64,000 nucleotides of DNA from CAZDDI01 sp964504195 (GCA_964504195.1 CAZDDI010000015.1:5903-69902); one strand, 5' to 3'. Shown: positions 7,897 through 16,584, numbered from the stretch's first letter. The notes: a model not told the origin generated them from the letters alone. Translations and numbers: made by a program.

Positions 7897-8496
7897 ATGG
7901 CTATCCGTGCGTTAATCTTCGATTTCGGCGGCGTTCTGATCTATGACGCTGATGACCATAAACGCCGCGCTTGGGAATCACGCCTAGGGCTTGAAGCCCA
8001 TCATCTCGACGAGCTGGTATTCCACTCCGAAGTCTCTGTGCGTGCCACGGTAGGCAAGGTCCCAGTCACCGCGATTTGGGACCATGTGGGTAAAATCCTG
8101 AACCTCTCCCCAAAAGACCTCCAACAATTGCAAGCCGATTTCTGGTGGGGCGACCGGGTTCGTCAGGAATTGCTCGATTTCATAGGACAAATGCAGGCCG
8201 AGTATCGCATCGCTATCCTTAGCAACGCCTGGTCAAATGCACGCCAGGTCTTCATCGAGCGCTTTCACTTTGACATAGTGAGTGAGCTCATGATCATCTC
8301 TGCTGAAGTCGGGCTGGCCAAGCCTGATCCTCGCATCTACACCCTCACGCTAGAACAGCTAGCCGTCGCGCCTGAAGAAGCCATCTTTGTAGATGATGTG
8401 CTCGAAAACGTCCTTGCCGCGCGCGCCTTGGGCATCCACGCAATCCAATTTGAAACCACCGCGCAAGTAATTACAACTATCAAAGCCCTGCTCTGA
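7897..8496 (+). CDS. HAD-superfamily hydrolase (HAD-IA type)
   Basis: About 199 residues. Motif I is DFGGVLIYD (nucleophile Asp, with Gly replacing the usual second Asp, as is common in part of the HAD-IA group). Motif II is ILSNAW. Motif III is the Lys of GLAKPDP. Motif IV is the acidic pair in IFVDDV. A helical cap lies between motifs I and II. Such proteins usually hydrolyse small phosphate esters. I place the start at the ATG at 7897, directly before the conserved strand, because the ATG at 7879 lies in the terminal repeat of the MITE-like element; neither has a strong ribosome-binding site. Its position after the dikinase-like genes suggests it could dephosphorylate their product or an intermediate, but this is context only. 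Confidence 0.8.
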   Translation: MAIRALIFDFGGVLIYDADDHKRRAWESRLGLEAHHLDELVFHSEVSVRATVGKVPVTAIWDHVGKILNLSPKDLQQLQADFWWGDRVRQELLDFIGQMQAEYRIAILSNAWSNARQVFIERFHFDIVSELMIISAEVGLAKPDPRIYTLTLEQLAVAPEEAIFVDDVLENVLAARALGIHAIQFETTAQVITTIKALL

Positions 8497-8529
8497 ATCG
8501 CCAATAGCCCAGCGGAACTTGAAATTGAC

Positions 8530-8557
8530 ATAGCGCGGGCCAGTCGGTCCGCGCTAT
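8530..8557. terminator. Hairpin after the HAD gene
   Basis: ATAGCGCGG at 8530-8538 pairs with CCGCGCTAT at 8549-8557, and the inner GCC/GGT can extend the stem to 12 pairs. The following bases are only weakly T-rich. The rest of the 319-base gap 8497-8815 holds a smaller hairpin near 8576-8600 and an AT-rich stretch with a possible TATAAA at 8779-8784, but no gene. Confidence 0.45.
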
Positions 8558-8815
8558 ATCTTTGCGCCCGTTTTTGCTGCGCTTCTTAAAAAAGCAGCCC
8601 CCCACGCCTATGGCTTGACTAGGCTCTGGTTTTGTAATACCATAAGGTACATCTAAACACAACAGTGACGCGGTTGCCGTCTGCGCCACTGGCTCAAAGC
8701 GAACTTAGCGACTAAAGCCGCTTAAAAAATCACTTTTTGAGATTAAAGAGCGTTCGATGGAACAAACCGCGTAACTACTATAAACAAACAACTCGTTGAT
8801 AATCGCTGAGGGGCC

Positions 8816-10339
8816 ATGACGGACGAAACTTTCGAGCAACACCTGCAAGCAGGAATCGCAGCGGCGCGTAGTGGCAAAAAAGTCGAAGCGCGAGCTGCGC
8901 TACGTAACGCGCTCCAGAAAAATCCGCGCAGCGCAACCGCCTGGTTGTGGATGAGCGGCGTCATCGCCACGCCACAGGAGCGCGAGAAATGCCTGGAACG
9001 GGTGCTCGCACTAGAGCCGGACAACACCGCTGCGCGCAAGGGGCTGCCCGCTGTCCGTGCGCAAGTGACAGCCGCCCTTCTCCGCGAAGGGCTGGCGCAA
9101 GTTGAAACTGGCCCGCCCACGACAGCACGGGAAACGCTGATGCACGTTCTGGAACGCGATGAGGAAAACGTTGCTGCCTGGTTGGGATTGAGCGAGGTTG
9201 CGGAAACGCTTGAAGACATCGAAATCTGCCTGGAGAATGCCGTCACGCTTGACCCAGAACACACTGGAGCGCAATTCCGTTTGGGCGCGTTGCGTGAGGA
9301 AATGGCGGCCCGCGATAGCGGTATTTTCAATCCCTGGACTAGTGCCCCCGAACCTGAGCCGCCGCCCCGCTATGCGTCCGTAGCTACCGAAGTGCTGGGG
9401 GAGGAATTCGCCCGTCGGCAAAACCCTGAAGAGCCGGAACCGCTTGTGCCTCCCGATCCGCCATCCGTGCAGCTCTGGGCGAAGTTCGATGACGAGCGGC
9501 GTTGTCCTTATTGCGCGGCATCCACAAATTTCGACGACCGGCGCTGTGCTGCCTGCAAGCATTCCCTATGGTTGAAAGTTCCCCGTCGCGAGAAACACTC
9601 CACGTTGTTGTTGGTGCTGATGGCGTTACAAGCCGCTAACACACTCTTCATGGCCCTGGTCCCTATCATCGCCCTTTCAGGGGTTGGAATGTTGCTGGGC
9701 GTGCGTGATCCTTTCAGCCTGTTACCACTTTACTTTGGCGGCAAAAGTGAGGCTGCTCCTGAAGCGACCCGGCTCGTTTTGCAGATGCTCCCCCCGCTGC
9801 TGTTCTTCCTGATGTGGCTCCCCACGCTGTTTTCTACCGCAACGCTGGTAGGATTGTACTTGCGTTGGACGCCCCTGTATTACATCATGTTAGTCTCTGC
9901 GGTGTTACAAGTACTGGTTTCATTCATCGCGCTCTTGCAATCGGCCCTAATCCCAGGCGGGATTGGCGTAGGATTAGCCGTATTTCAGTTTTTCATCATA
10001 CTACAAGTAGAAGATGACTTTATAAAGGATCGCATCCGGATTCTGTTACGGCCCGATGAAGACATCAAAGGCACAACCGGCCTCTTGATGCGCGGACGAT
10101 TGTATGCCTCTCAGGGCCTATGGGCATTGGCGGCCATTCACTATCGGCGCGCAGCAGCGACGGTGCGTAACGAACCCAGCGCGCACCTGGCATTGGCTGC
10201 GGCTTGCATCAAGCTGCACGAGTACGACCTGGCCGCATCCACACTGGCCGAAGCGCGCGTGATGCTGCCTAACGATCCCAAAATCGCACAATTGGAACAT
10301 TTGTTAGAACAGCAAAGACAACGTAGCAGTGATGGTTAA
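8816..10339 (+). CDS. TPR / zinc-ribbon / membrane protein of unknown function
   Basis: 507 residues in three parts. Residues 1-165 form TPR-like helical repeats (AWLWMSGVIATPQEREKCLE; AWLGLSEVAETLEDIEICLE). Around 222-245 there is a four-Cys zinc ribbon (CPYC...CAAC). Residues from about 260 to 390 contain roughly four hydrophobic membrane segments. A last TPR-like stretch (about 420-500) closes the protein. The start at 8816 follows GAGGGG. It overlaps the next gene by a few bases, so both are probably co-translated. I do not recognise a named family. The architecture suggests a membrane-anchored scaffold; any specific role would be a guess. Confidence 0.75.
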   Translation: MTDETFEQHLQAGIAAARSGKKVEARAALRNALQKNPRSATAWLWMSGVIATPQEREKCLERVLALEPDNTAARKGLPAVRAQVTAALLREGLAQVETGPPTTARETLMHVLERDEENVAAWLGLSEVAETLEDIEICLENAVTLDPEHTGAQFRLGALREEMAARDSGIFNPWTSAPEPEPPPRYASVATEVLGEEFARRQNPEEPEPLVPPDPPSVQLWAKFDDERRCPYCAASTNFDDRRCAACKHSLWLKVPRREKHSTLLLVLMALQAANTLFMALVPIIALSGVGMLLGVRDPFSLLPLYFGGKSEAAPEATRLVLQMLPPLLFFLMWLPTLFSTATLVGLYLRWTPLYYIMLVSAVLQVLVSFIALLQSALIPGGIGVGLAVFQFFIILQVEDDFIKDRIRILLRPDEDIKGTTGLLMRGRLYASQGLWALAAIHYRRAAATVRNEPSAHLALAAACIKLHEYDLAASTLAEARVMLPNDPKIAQLEHLLEQQRQRSSDG

Positions 10340-10892
10340 TTTCCCCGGACACCCACCGATTTCCGCTGCGCACCGCCGCATCAACGTCGTCGGCACGAGC
10401 GGCTCCGGCAAGACCACAATGGCGGCAAACCTTGCCACACGGTTACAACTACCCCACGTCGAAATGGATGCACTGTACTGGAATGCCGACTGGGAAGGTT
10501 CGCCCGATCCGGTGTTTCGGGAGCGGGTGGCGGCGGCCCTGGCGAGCGACAGTTGGGTAATTGATGGTAATTACAGCCGGGTACGAGACATTGTGTGGGG
10601 GCGCGCGCAAGCAGTAGTGTGGCTGGATTATGCGCTGCCGATCATCATGGAGCAGCTACTATGGCGCTCGGTGCGGCGCGCTTTGACCCGTGAGGAACTC
10701 TGGGGAGGGAATCGCGAAAGCTGGTGCCGCTCTTTCTTCAGCCGCGATTCCATTCTGGTGTGGGCATTGCAGAGCTACAAGCGACGGCGGAGACAGTATC
10801 CCCAGCTCCTGGTCGCCCCCGAACACGCGCATCTGGCGGTGGCGCATCTGCGCTCCCCCGCGCAAGCGCGGCACTGGCTGGCAAGCTTGTAA
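10332..10892 (+). CDS. P-loop nucleotide-binding protein, FlaR / adenylate-kinase-like
   Basis: About 186 residues. A Walker A motif (GTSGSGKTT) follows the first strand. EMDALYWNADW and WVIDGNYSRVRD are typical of small P-loop proteins annotated as FlaR-like topology modulation proteins or adenylate-kinase-related kinases. An Arg-rich lid-like stretch (LLWRSVRRALTREELW) follows. The start is a GTG at 10329 or, as chosen, the ATG at 10332; both overlap the end of the upstream TPR gene. Substrate is unknown; many relatives carry the FlaR name without biochemical support. A strong hairpin follows the stop. Confidence 0.78.
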   Translation: MVNFPGHPPISAAHRRINVVGTSGSGKTTMAANLATRLQLPHVEMDALYWNADWEGSPDPVFRERVAAALASDSWVIDGNYSRVRDIVWGRAQAVVWLDYALPIIMEQLLWRSVRRALTREELWGGNRESWCRSFFSRDSILVWALQSYKRRRRQYPQLLVAPEHAHLAVAHLRSPAQARHWLASL

Positions 10893-10907
10893 CCCACCTC
10901 ACAGACA

Positions 10908-10941
10908 ACAAACCGGGCCGGCAAATGCCGGCCCGGTTTGT
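10908..10941. terminator. Bidirectional terminator hairpin
   Basis: ACAAACCGGGCCGGCA at 10908-10923 is perfectly complementary to TGCCGGCCCGGTTTGT at 10926-10941. It lies between two convergent genes, the P-loop protein (+) and hppA (-), and probably ends transcription from both sides. Confidence 0.75.
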
Positions 10942-10955
10942 GTACTTGTTTATGC

Positions 10956-13010
10956 TTAGCGACCGAAAAGGCTCAGCGCCGCGATTACCGGCGCGAAGAG
11001 CGATGACACCAGGCTCATCACCGTGATCAACGTATTGAGCGATGGGCCGGCAGTATCCTTAAACGGATCGCCTACCGTATCGCCCACCACGCTGGCCTTG
11101 TGCGCCTCTGACCCCTTACCGCCGAAGTATCCCGATTCGATGTACTTCTTGGCGTTGTCCCACAGGCCACCGGCGTTCGCCATCAGCAGCGCGAAGATAA
11201 TGCCGGTGAAGATCGCCCCACCCAGGAACGCACCCAGAGTCTCTGGCCCCATCACGAAGCCGACAATGAGCGGCAACACAATTGCCAGAAACGCAGGCAA
11301 CAGTAACGAGGTCAACGCGCCCTGCGCCGCCAACGACACACAGGCTTCGTAATCCGGCTCGACGGTACCGGCGAGGATACCCGGCTCCTTGCGGAACTGC
11401 TCGCGGATTTCCTCGATCATGTCGAAAGCGTTGTGCGTTACCGAGAGCATCGTCAGCGCGCTGAAGAGGGGAGGCGTCATCGCGCCCAGGAACACACCCG
11501 CAATCACGCGCGGGTCAAGCAAACTCAAGGTAATAATGATCCCTTCGGCCCGCATTTCTGAAGCGTAAGCGGCGAAGAGCGCCAACACGGTGAGCGCCGC
11601 AGCGCCAATGGCGAAGCCTTTGGTGATGGCTTTCGCGGTATTGCCGGCAGCGTCCAAGATGTCGGCGGTCTCCACGACCTTCTCGGACATGCCCGCCATC
11701 TCTGCGATACCGCGTGCGTTGTCCACAATTGGACCGTAGGCATCGGCGGAGACGATCATGCCCGTGACCGAGAGCATCCCCACGGCACTAATGCCAACGC
11801 CATAGACGCCGCTTAGTCCGGTAGCTTCGGCAACGTAATAGGCAATGAGCGTAGCAACAACGATGCCGATAATCGAAGGCACAATGCTGATCAGGCCGTA
11901 GCTATAGCCGGTGATGATGGTAATCGCAGCGCCGGAACCGGAGACTCTGGCCGTCTCCACAACGGGCGGGCGATCATCGCCGGTGAAGAAATCGGACGTG
12001 AAGCCGATGACCATCCCGGTCACGAGACCGGCCAGCGTGGCCCACAGCACACCGATATTGTACCCACCCAATAGCACCAGCGCGGTCGCCAGCACTGCGA
12101 AGATAATACAAGTGAAGATCGTGCCGTTATTAAGCGATTGCCCCGGCTTGCCATCGTCCTTGACCCGCACCAATTGCAGGCCCAACACTGAAGCCAGAAT
12201 GCCCAGGGTGCAGAGGATCAGCGGGAAAACGATGTACTGCGCCCGCATCTCGCCGGTGAAGGCCGCACCCAACAGCATCACTGCCACCGCAGAGGCCACA
12301 TAGCTATCGAAGATGTCCGCGCCCATACCGGCCACATCGCCTACGTTGTCCCCCACGTTGTCGGCGATGACGGCGGGGTTGCGGGGGTCATCTTCCGGAA
12401 TGCCTACCTCTACCTTGCCCACCAGGTCAGCAGCGATGTCGGCGGTTTTGGTGTAGATGCCGCCACCAGCCTTCGCCAACAGCGCCAGCATCGAAGCGCC
12501 GAAACTGAAGCCCAGCACGAATTGTGGTTCGCCAGTGAACAGGTAGATAGCGCACATGCCCACGACGCCCACACCCACCATCGCCAGACCCAGCACCGCA
12601 CCGGCTCTGAAGGCCACATTGAACGCAGGCGATAGCCCCCTCTCAGCAGCGGTCGCACTGCGCACATTGGCTTCAACGGCAATTGCCATGCCCATATAAC
12701 CGGCGATGGAAGAAAGTACAGCCCCCAAGACGAATGTTACGGCCATCGTCATACCATAGCCGGGGTCCTGATGCGTCATGCCGAAGACAACAGCGATAAT
12801 CAGCGCCATCACCACAGCCAGCATCAGCAGGGCACGGTAAAGCATCTTCAGGTACGAAATCGCCCCGCGCTTAATCCAGGCAGCGACCTTTTGCGCTTCT
12901 GGCGTGCCGGCGTCTTGCTTCAAGACCCATCTATAGTACACCCCCGCCAAGCCAATAGAAATCAAACCACAGACAATCCCAATGATTAACCAAATTGTTT
13001 CAGCAGTCAT
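10956..13010 (-). CDS. hppA: Membrane-bound proton-translocating pyrophosphatase
   Basis: 684 residues with about 16 hydrophobic segments, the normal size for the family. It couples pyrophosphate hydrolysis to ion pumping across the membrane. The substrate-binding signature GGGIYTKTADIAADLVGK and the following EDDPRNPAVIADNVGDNVGD are intact, as is the second acidic cluster near the C-terminus (GDTVGDPFKDTAGPS). The segment GNTAKAITKG carries Lys at the position that in characterised enzymes separates potassium-independent (Lys) from potassium-dependent (Ala) types, so I predict a potassium-independent proton pump. The ribosome-binding site is GAGGAAAC before the ATG. The gene appears monocistronic, with a strong terminator at 10908-10941. 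Confidence 0.96.
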   Translation of the reverse strand: MTAETIWLIIGIVCGLISIGLAGVYYRWVLKQDAGTPEAQKVAAWIKRGAISYLKMLYRALLMLAVVMALIIAVVFGMTHQDPGYGMTMAVTFVLGAVLSSIAGYMGMAIAVEANVRSATAAERGLSPAFNVAFRAGAVLGLAMVGVGVVGMCAIYLFTGEPQFVLGFSFGASMLALLAKAGGGIYTKTADIAADLVGKVEVGIPEDDPRNPAVIADNVGDNVGDVAGMGADIFDSYVASAVAVMLLGAAFTGEMRAQYIVFPLILCTLGILASVLGLQLVRVKDDGKPGQSLNNGTIFTCIIFAVLATALVLLGGYNIGVLWATLAGLVTGMVIGFTSDFFTGDDRPPVVETARVSGSGAAITIITGYSYGLISIVPSIIGIVVATLIAYYVAEATGLSGVYGVGISAVGMLSVTGMIVSADAYGPIVDNARGIAEMAGMSEKVVETADILDAAGNTAKAITKGFAIGAAALTVLALFAAYASEMRAEGIIITLSLLDPRVIAGVFLGAMTPPLFSALTMLSVTHNAFDMIEEIREQFRKEPGILAGTVEPDYEACVSLAAQGALTSLLLPAFLAIVLPLIVGFVMGPETLGAFLGGAIFTGIIFALLMANAGGLWDNAKKYIESGYFGGKGSEAHKASVVGDTVGDPFKDTAGPSLNTLITVMSLVSSLFAPVIAALSLFGR

Positions 13011-13019
13011 GTTTCCTCA

Positions 13020-13135
13020 ACTCCTTCCTTGTTGCTTGTTTCTCGTCACTGGTTGCTGGTTACTCGTTGCTGGTTGCTTCCATAATTAGCAACCAGCTTG
13101 CAGCAACTAGCTCCCAGTAACCAGCTTCCAATAAC
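13020..13135. repeat. Palindromic GTTGCTGGTT repeats upstream of hppA
   Basis: Short units such as GGTTGCTGGTTACTCGTTGC (from about 13051) are followed by their inverse form TAGCAACCAGC...GTAACCAGC (13087-13125). They form a long imperfect palindrome in the hppA leader. It is non-coding and might fold in the transcript. Confidence 0.5.
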
Positions 13136-13139
13136 TAAC

Positions 13140-13904
13140 CTACATATTGGCCGAGCGCCACCACTGATAATACTTAGCGCGCAATTCCTCCCGCGAGGGC
13201 AGGGGGAAATAGAGTAGTTTTTCTTGATTTCCGATGAAAAGGCCGCTCTTGATAGTGCGGTAGGGGAAGGTGGCCGGGTGAACGCGATCCACCATCTTGG
13301 TATGAACAGTTTTGGTACGCAGGTCTACCAAACACTGGCGCAAGTGATCAATATTGCCATAGGGAAGATCGCCCACATCACCGTATTCGGGGTTTTCGGC
13401 GAGCTCGCCCAAGCGCAACTCCACAAAACAAATAGCGGGCAGGGTGAGCAGCGTATTGGGATTGCGAACGATCAGGTCATAGAACTCGTAAGGGGGCAAG
13501 TTGCTGACAATCAACGGATGGACAGGAGCGATTTCCTGGTAGAGATGCAACCCAGCGTTGTCTTCGGGGAACTTATCGCTGGGATCGAGTCCCAACACGC
13601 GCCCGTCCTGTGTGACCAGGTGCAGTTTACGAATTGCGCCGAGGTCCACTTGCTCCAATGCCCGATAGACGGAGATATAAACCGAGCGCTTCGGCTCGCC
13701 CTCCTCGTGGGGCACACAGCGCGCCAGACCTTCTTCGATAGGGAGTTCGGGGTTGCGATAGTCGGGGTCGAGCTCGAAGAAAATCGCTTGCCCGCGCGCC
13801 TTCTTCTGGCTGCCCACCGCGTAGTAGATGCCGAACTCTTCCGGGGTCAACATAGAAGCGATAAGGGCTTCGGGCATCATCGAGAGGTACAAATGCTTCG
13901 TCAT
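13140..13904 (-). CDS. Conserved hypothetical protein
   Basis: 254 residues, soluble, no signal peptide, slightly acidic, with no cysteine cluster. I do not recognise the family. It starts MTKHLYLSMMPEALIASML and contains the segment GIYYAVGSQKKARGQAIFFE, then a mixed alpha/beta body and a YRTIKSGLFIG segment near the C-terminus. A good ribosome-binding site (GGAGGATATAGCC) precedes the ATG, and an extended -10 element lies upstream. It is monocistronic, between the CoA-binding protein gene and hppA, both on the same strand. Coding is well supported by length, start signal and composition. Function unknown. Confidence 0.7.
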   Translation of the reverse strand: MTKHLYLSMMPEALIASMLTPEEFGIYYAVGSQKKARGQAIFFELDPDYRNPELPIEEGLARCVPHEEGEPKRSVYISVYRALEQVDLGAIRKLHLVTQDGRVLGLDPSDKFPEDNAGLHLYQEIAPVHPLIVSNLPPYEFYDLIVRNPNTLLTLPAICFVELRLGELAENPEYGDVGDLPYGNIDHLRQCLVDLRTKTVHTKMVDRVHPATFPYRTIKSGLFIGNQEKLLYFPLPSREELRAKYYQWWRSANM

Positions 13905-13950
13905 GGCTATATCCTCCTGCTAATTATGGTGAAGGCATCATCATAAAGCT

Positions 13951-13959
13951 ATTATAGCA
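13951..13959 (-). promoter_or_regulatory. Extended -10 promoter element
   Basis: On the minus strand the sequence reads TGCTATAAT, a consensus extended -10. It lies about 50 bases before the ATG at 13904. No good -35 is visible at the usual spacing, which extended -10 promoters can tolerate. Confidence 0.4.
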
Positions 13960-14054
13960 CCAATCGCTGTCCGTACTGCATGGGATTGCCGTATTCGGGG
14001 GCAAGCACGCCGCAACTCGCGCTATTATAACACAATTCTTACTTTTAGTGCGTT

Positions 14055-14474
14055 TCAAGCATACAAGCGGATATGATCCGCGTACATGCAACGATTCTGC
14101 ACAAATTGCACGCCAGTGGCTTCAGCCAGTTGCCGCGCGATCTCGTTGTGAATGCCCAGCTGGAGCCAGATCACAGCAATATCGCCGCGCGTGCGGTTGC
14201 GCTCCAGAGCTGCTTCTACTACTGCAAGTGCATCTTCGGAAGGCCGAAAGACATTGACGATTTCGATAGCCTCTGGTACATCCGCCAGCGTGGGATAGCA
14301 TTTGAGACCCGCAATTTCTTCGCTCATTGGGTTGACCGGGATAATCGTATAGCTCTGCTCGCGCATATAATCCGGCACATAGAAAGCGGCCTTTTGCGGG
14401 TTGCGCGACATGCCCACAACGGCAATCGTGCGATACTGGTCAAAGATAGCGCGTAAGGTTTCATCAGTGGTCAT
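14055..14474 (-). CDS. CoA-binding domain protein (YccU-like)
   Basis: 139 residues, the usual size for the single-domain CoA-binding (Rossmann-type) family related to the N-terminal part of succinyl-CoA synthetase alpha. IAVVGMSRNPQKAAFYV forms the nucleotide-binding loop. YTIIPVNP, the following VPEAIEIVNVFRPSE and the late IWLQLGIHNEIA are typical. The ATG is preceded by AAGGAA. Relatives are widespread; their physiological role is not settled. It is transcribed away from a 128-base tandem repeat just upstream. Confidence 0.85.
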   Translation of the reverse strand: MTTDETLRAIFDQYRTIAVVGMSRNPQKAAFYVPDYMREQSYTIIPVNPMSEEIAGLKCYPTLADVPEAIEIVNVFRPSEDALAVVEAALERNRTRGDIAVIWLQLGIHNEIARQLAEATGVQFVQNRCMYADHIRLYA

Positions 14475-14516
14475 GGTCTATTCCTTGGAAATGGGCGAAT
14501 AGCGAATCTATTGAAG

Positions 14517-14862
14517 CCGGTGGCTGAGCTTGCCGAAGCCTCTCCCGGTTGGTCTACCCCGTTGCCTTCGACGCGCACGGATGCCTTCGACAGGCTCAGG
14601 CACCGGAAAATCTCGGCGGCTGAGCCTGCCGAAGCCTGCGCCCGCCGGTGGCTGAGCTTGCCGAAGCCTCTCCCGGTTGGTCTACCCCGTTGCCTTCGAC
14701 GCGCACGGATGCCTTCGACAGGCTCAGGCACCGGAAAATCTCGGCGGCTGAGCCTGCCGAAGCCTGCGCCCGCCGGTGGCTGAGCTTGCCGAAGCCTCTC
14801 CCGGTTGGTCTACCCCGTTGCCTTCGACAGGCTCAGACACCGGAAAATCTCGGCGGCTACAC
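14517..14862. repeat. 128-base tandem repeat, about 2.7 copies
   Basis: The unit beginning GGTGGCTGAGCTTGCCGAAG starts at 14519, 14647 and 14775, an exact period of 128. Copies 1 and 2 look nearly identical. The third lacks a block containing GCGCACGGATGCCTTCGAC. Each unit holds inverted GGCTGAGCCTGCCGAAGCC / CCTTCGACAGGCTCAGGC arms. Open frames here are by-products of the repeat. The same core occurs at 38012-38436, 41740-41870 and 47480-47530. Confidence 0.9.
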
Positions 14863-15897
14863 TTACAACGGCACGCGCACGCGCAGCCCAGCTTGCTCCA
14901 ATAGCCTGACGGCTTCTGCCTGGGCAGCCGTGTGCTTGCACTGCACCAGGAGCGTCTGTTCTTTGTGCTCGGCGTCGTGATAGCGGATGCGTAACGCGGG
15001 CTTATCGCCCCAGCCGTACAGCTTGCCCGGCTCGATGCTCACCACATTCCCGGTGTCCAAAAAGACACCCCAATCGCTCTCAGTGGTGGAGTAACGGCTT
15101 TTGACGATGTGATGGATGTAAACCAGCACTTGCTGTTCCGTCAGCGGTACGAAATTTGCCACGGCCCGGTTAAATTTCTGCTGGCCCTTGCCCACAACAA
15201 TGGTCGGGCGCACGCTGGCAAGCCGGTCAAATGTTCCGATAGCTTTATAGGGCGCTTCTTTGCTCTCTTTGGCGGGCGGTTGCGCGTAAGGATCGAGCGG
15301 AGCTGTGTTGAACACTACACCCGGAAAGAACATCACCGCCACGCACAACAAAAGAACAGGCAGGCTGATACCGCCCAACAACACCACCGTAAGCGCGTCA
15401 ACCGGCCTGGCATTTTCGTCAATGTAGACCCGGGGATTGGCATCAAATCCATAGCCACGGATCTCAACCAAATCTTCCTCCATCATCTTACGTAAATCGG
15501 TGGGCGTGCTTTGAAGCATTCCGGTCAGCGTGGTGGCTTTGCCGCTGTTCATCCGCGCCTCAACGTAGAGCCGGTCGGATTTCACCAGTACCATATTACC
15601 GCTGTGCCTATCTATGAGGAAATAGTATTGGGCTTTCAACCGCCCATCCTCAGTCATTTCATAGGCGGCTTCATAGTTGGGTGCGCCCTTAACAGTAATA
15701 TAACGACCGCTACCAACCTCCCCGTTGAAGATTTGCGCCATCGTCACTGGCAAAGGTTCACCGCCTGGATTTTTGACAACCTGCGCCGCTAATATGAGTG
15801 CTACAATTAGCATAACCCCAGTAATCAACAATCCAATAATCGCTAAAGGCTTCAACGCGCCAATCCGCGCCTTCCAACGCAAGATAGTTTCGTTCAT
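14863..15897 (-). CDS. Membrane protein of unknown function, two transmembrane helices
   Basis: 344 residues. An N-terminal anchor (about 18-40, LAIIGLLITGVMLIVALILA) is followed by an extracytoplasmic domain of about 130 residues (GSGRYITVKGAPNYEAAYEM; a possible beta-sandwich). A second helix lies around 172-195, with a C-terminal cytoplasmic domain of about 150 residues after it. I do not recognise the family. The ATG is preceded by AGGAAG. It ends right at the edge of the 128-base tandem repeat; its last codons (RVRVPL) abut the repeat, so the C-terminus may have been altered by the insertion. It lies downstream of coaE with an 81-base gap. Confidence 0.7.
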   Translation of the reverse strand: MNETILRWKARIGALKPLAIIGLLITGVMLIVALILAAQVVKNPGGEPLPVTMAQIFNGEVGSGRYITVKGAPNYEAAYEMTEDGRLKAQYYFLIDRHSGNMVLVKSDRLYVEARMNSGKATTLTGMLQSTPTDLRKMMEEDLVEIRGYGFDANPRVYIDENARPVDALTVVLLGGISLPVLLLCVAVMFFPGVVFNTAPLDPYAQPPAKESKEAPYKAIGTFDRLASVRPTIVVGKGQQKFNRAVANFVPLTEQQVLVYIHHIVKSRYSTTESDWGVFLDTGNVVSIEPGKLYGWGDKPALRIRYHDAEHKEQTLLVQCKHTAAQAEAVRLLEQAGLRVRVPL

Positions 15898-15978
15898 ATT
15901 AACTTCCTATACGCGAGATTTGTTATGCTGCTGGCTGACATAATCTTCGGTTGTGCTGGTGATGAATTTGTCTACCTC

Positions 15979-16584
15979 TCACCCTTGCGCAGATTCAGAA
16001 CCCTTCGCAAGGTCACAATACGCCGCCACGACCTGCGCGCGGGTGGCTTCTTTTGGCCCATCCGTGTGGATGATCACATCCGCGCGCGCGAGCTTCTCCA
16101 CCTGCGGCGGCTGGGCGCGGATGCGGCGCAGCGCCTCGGTGCGCTCCAGTCCCCGACTGGCTTGTAGACGCGCTACCTGTTCTTCCTCAGCGCAAGTGGC
16201 GACCCAGATGGCGTCGTAGGTCTCGGCCATGCCGCTCTCCAGCAGCTTGATGGCCTCGACGACTACCACAGGGGCGCCGCTGACCACTATCCGCCGCTCG
16301 ATCTCGGCGATGGTGGACGGATGCACCAGAGCTTCCAGGCGGCGCAGAGCTGCCGGATCGCTGAACACGATGGCCCCCAACGCACGCCGATCAATCGTGT
16401 CATCGGGCGCGAGAATGTCCGGCCCGAAGTGCGCCACCACGCCCGCGTAGGCAGCGCCGCCGGGGGCCAGCATCTCGTGCGCCACCCGGTCGGCGTCAAT
16501 GTGGAGCGCGCCCAGCTCGCACAGCACCGCGCCGATGTGCGACTTGCCCGTCGCAATGTTGCCGGTCAAGCCGATGCGGATCAT
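15979..16584 (-). CDS. coaE: Dephospho-CoA kinase
   Basis: 201 residues, the normal length. It phosphorylates the 3'-hydroxyl of dephospho-CoA, the last step of CoA synthesis. The P-loop is GLTGNIATGKS, then HIDADRVAHEML (dephospho-CoA binding) and VVEAIKLLESGM. The lid contains ASRGLERTEALRRI. I choose the ATG at 16584, which gives the standard MIRIGLTG start and overlaps the stop of the HerA-like gene (ATGA, 16581-16584), rather than an upstream in-frame codon at 16611. Translational coupling to an ATPase gene is unusual for this housekeeping enzyme. Confidence 0.94.
   Translation of the reverse strand: MIRIGLTGNIATGKSHIGAVLCELGALHIDADRVAHEMLAPGGAAYAGVVAHFGPDILAPDDTIDRRALGAIVFSDPAALRRLEALVHPSTIAEIERRIVVSGAPVVVVEAIKLLESGMAETYDAIWVATCAEEEQVARLQASRGLERTEALRRIRAQPPQVEKLARADVIIHTDGPKEATRAQVVAAYCDLAKGSESAQG

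Noticed and set aside
13224..13946. 240-codon open frame on the plus strand
   Set aside because: It is antisense to the better-supported gene at 13140-13904, which has a strong ribosome-binding site and promoter element.
14511..14980. Several open frames across 14471-14980 on both strands
   Set aside because: They follow the 128-base tandem repeat, repeat the same peptide, and have no ribosome-binding site. They are repeat artefacts.
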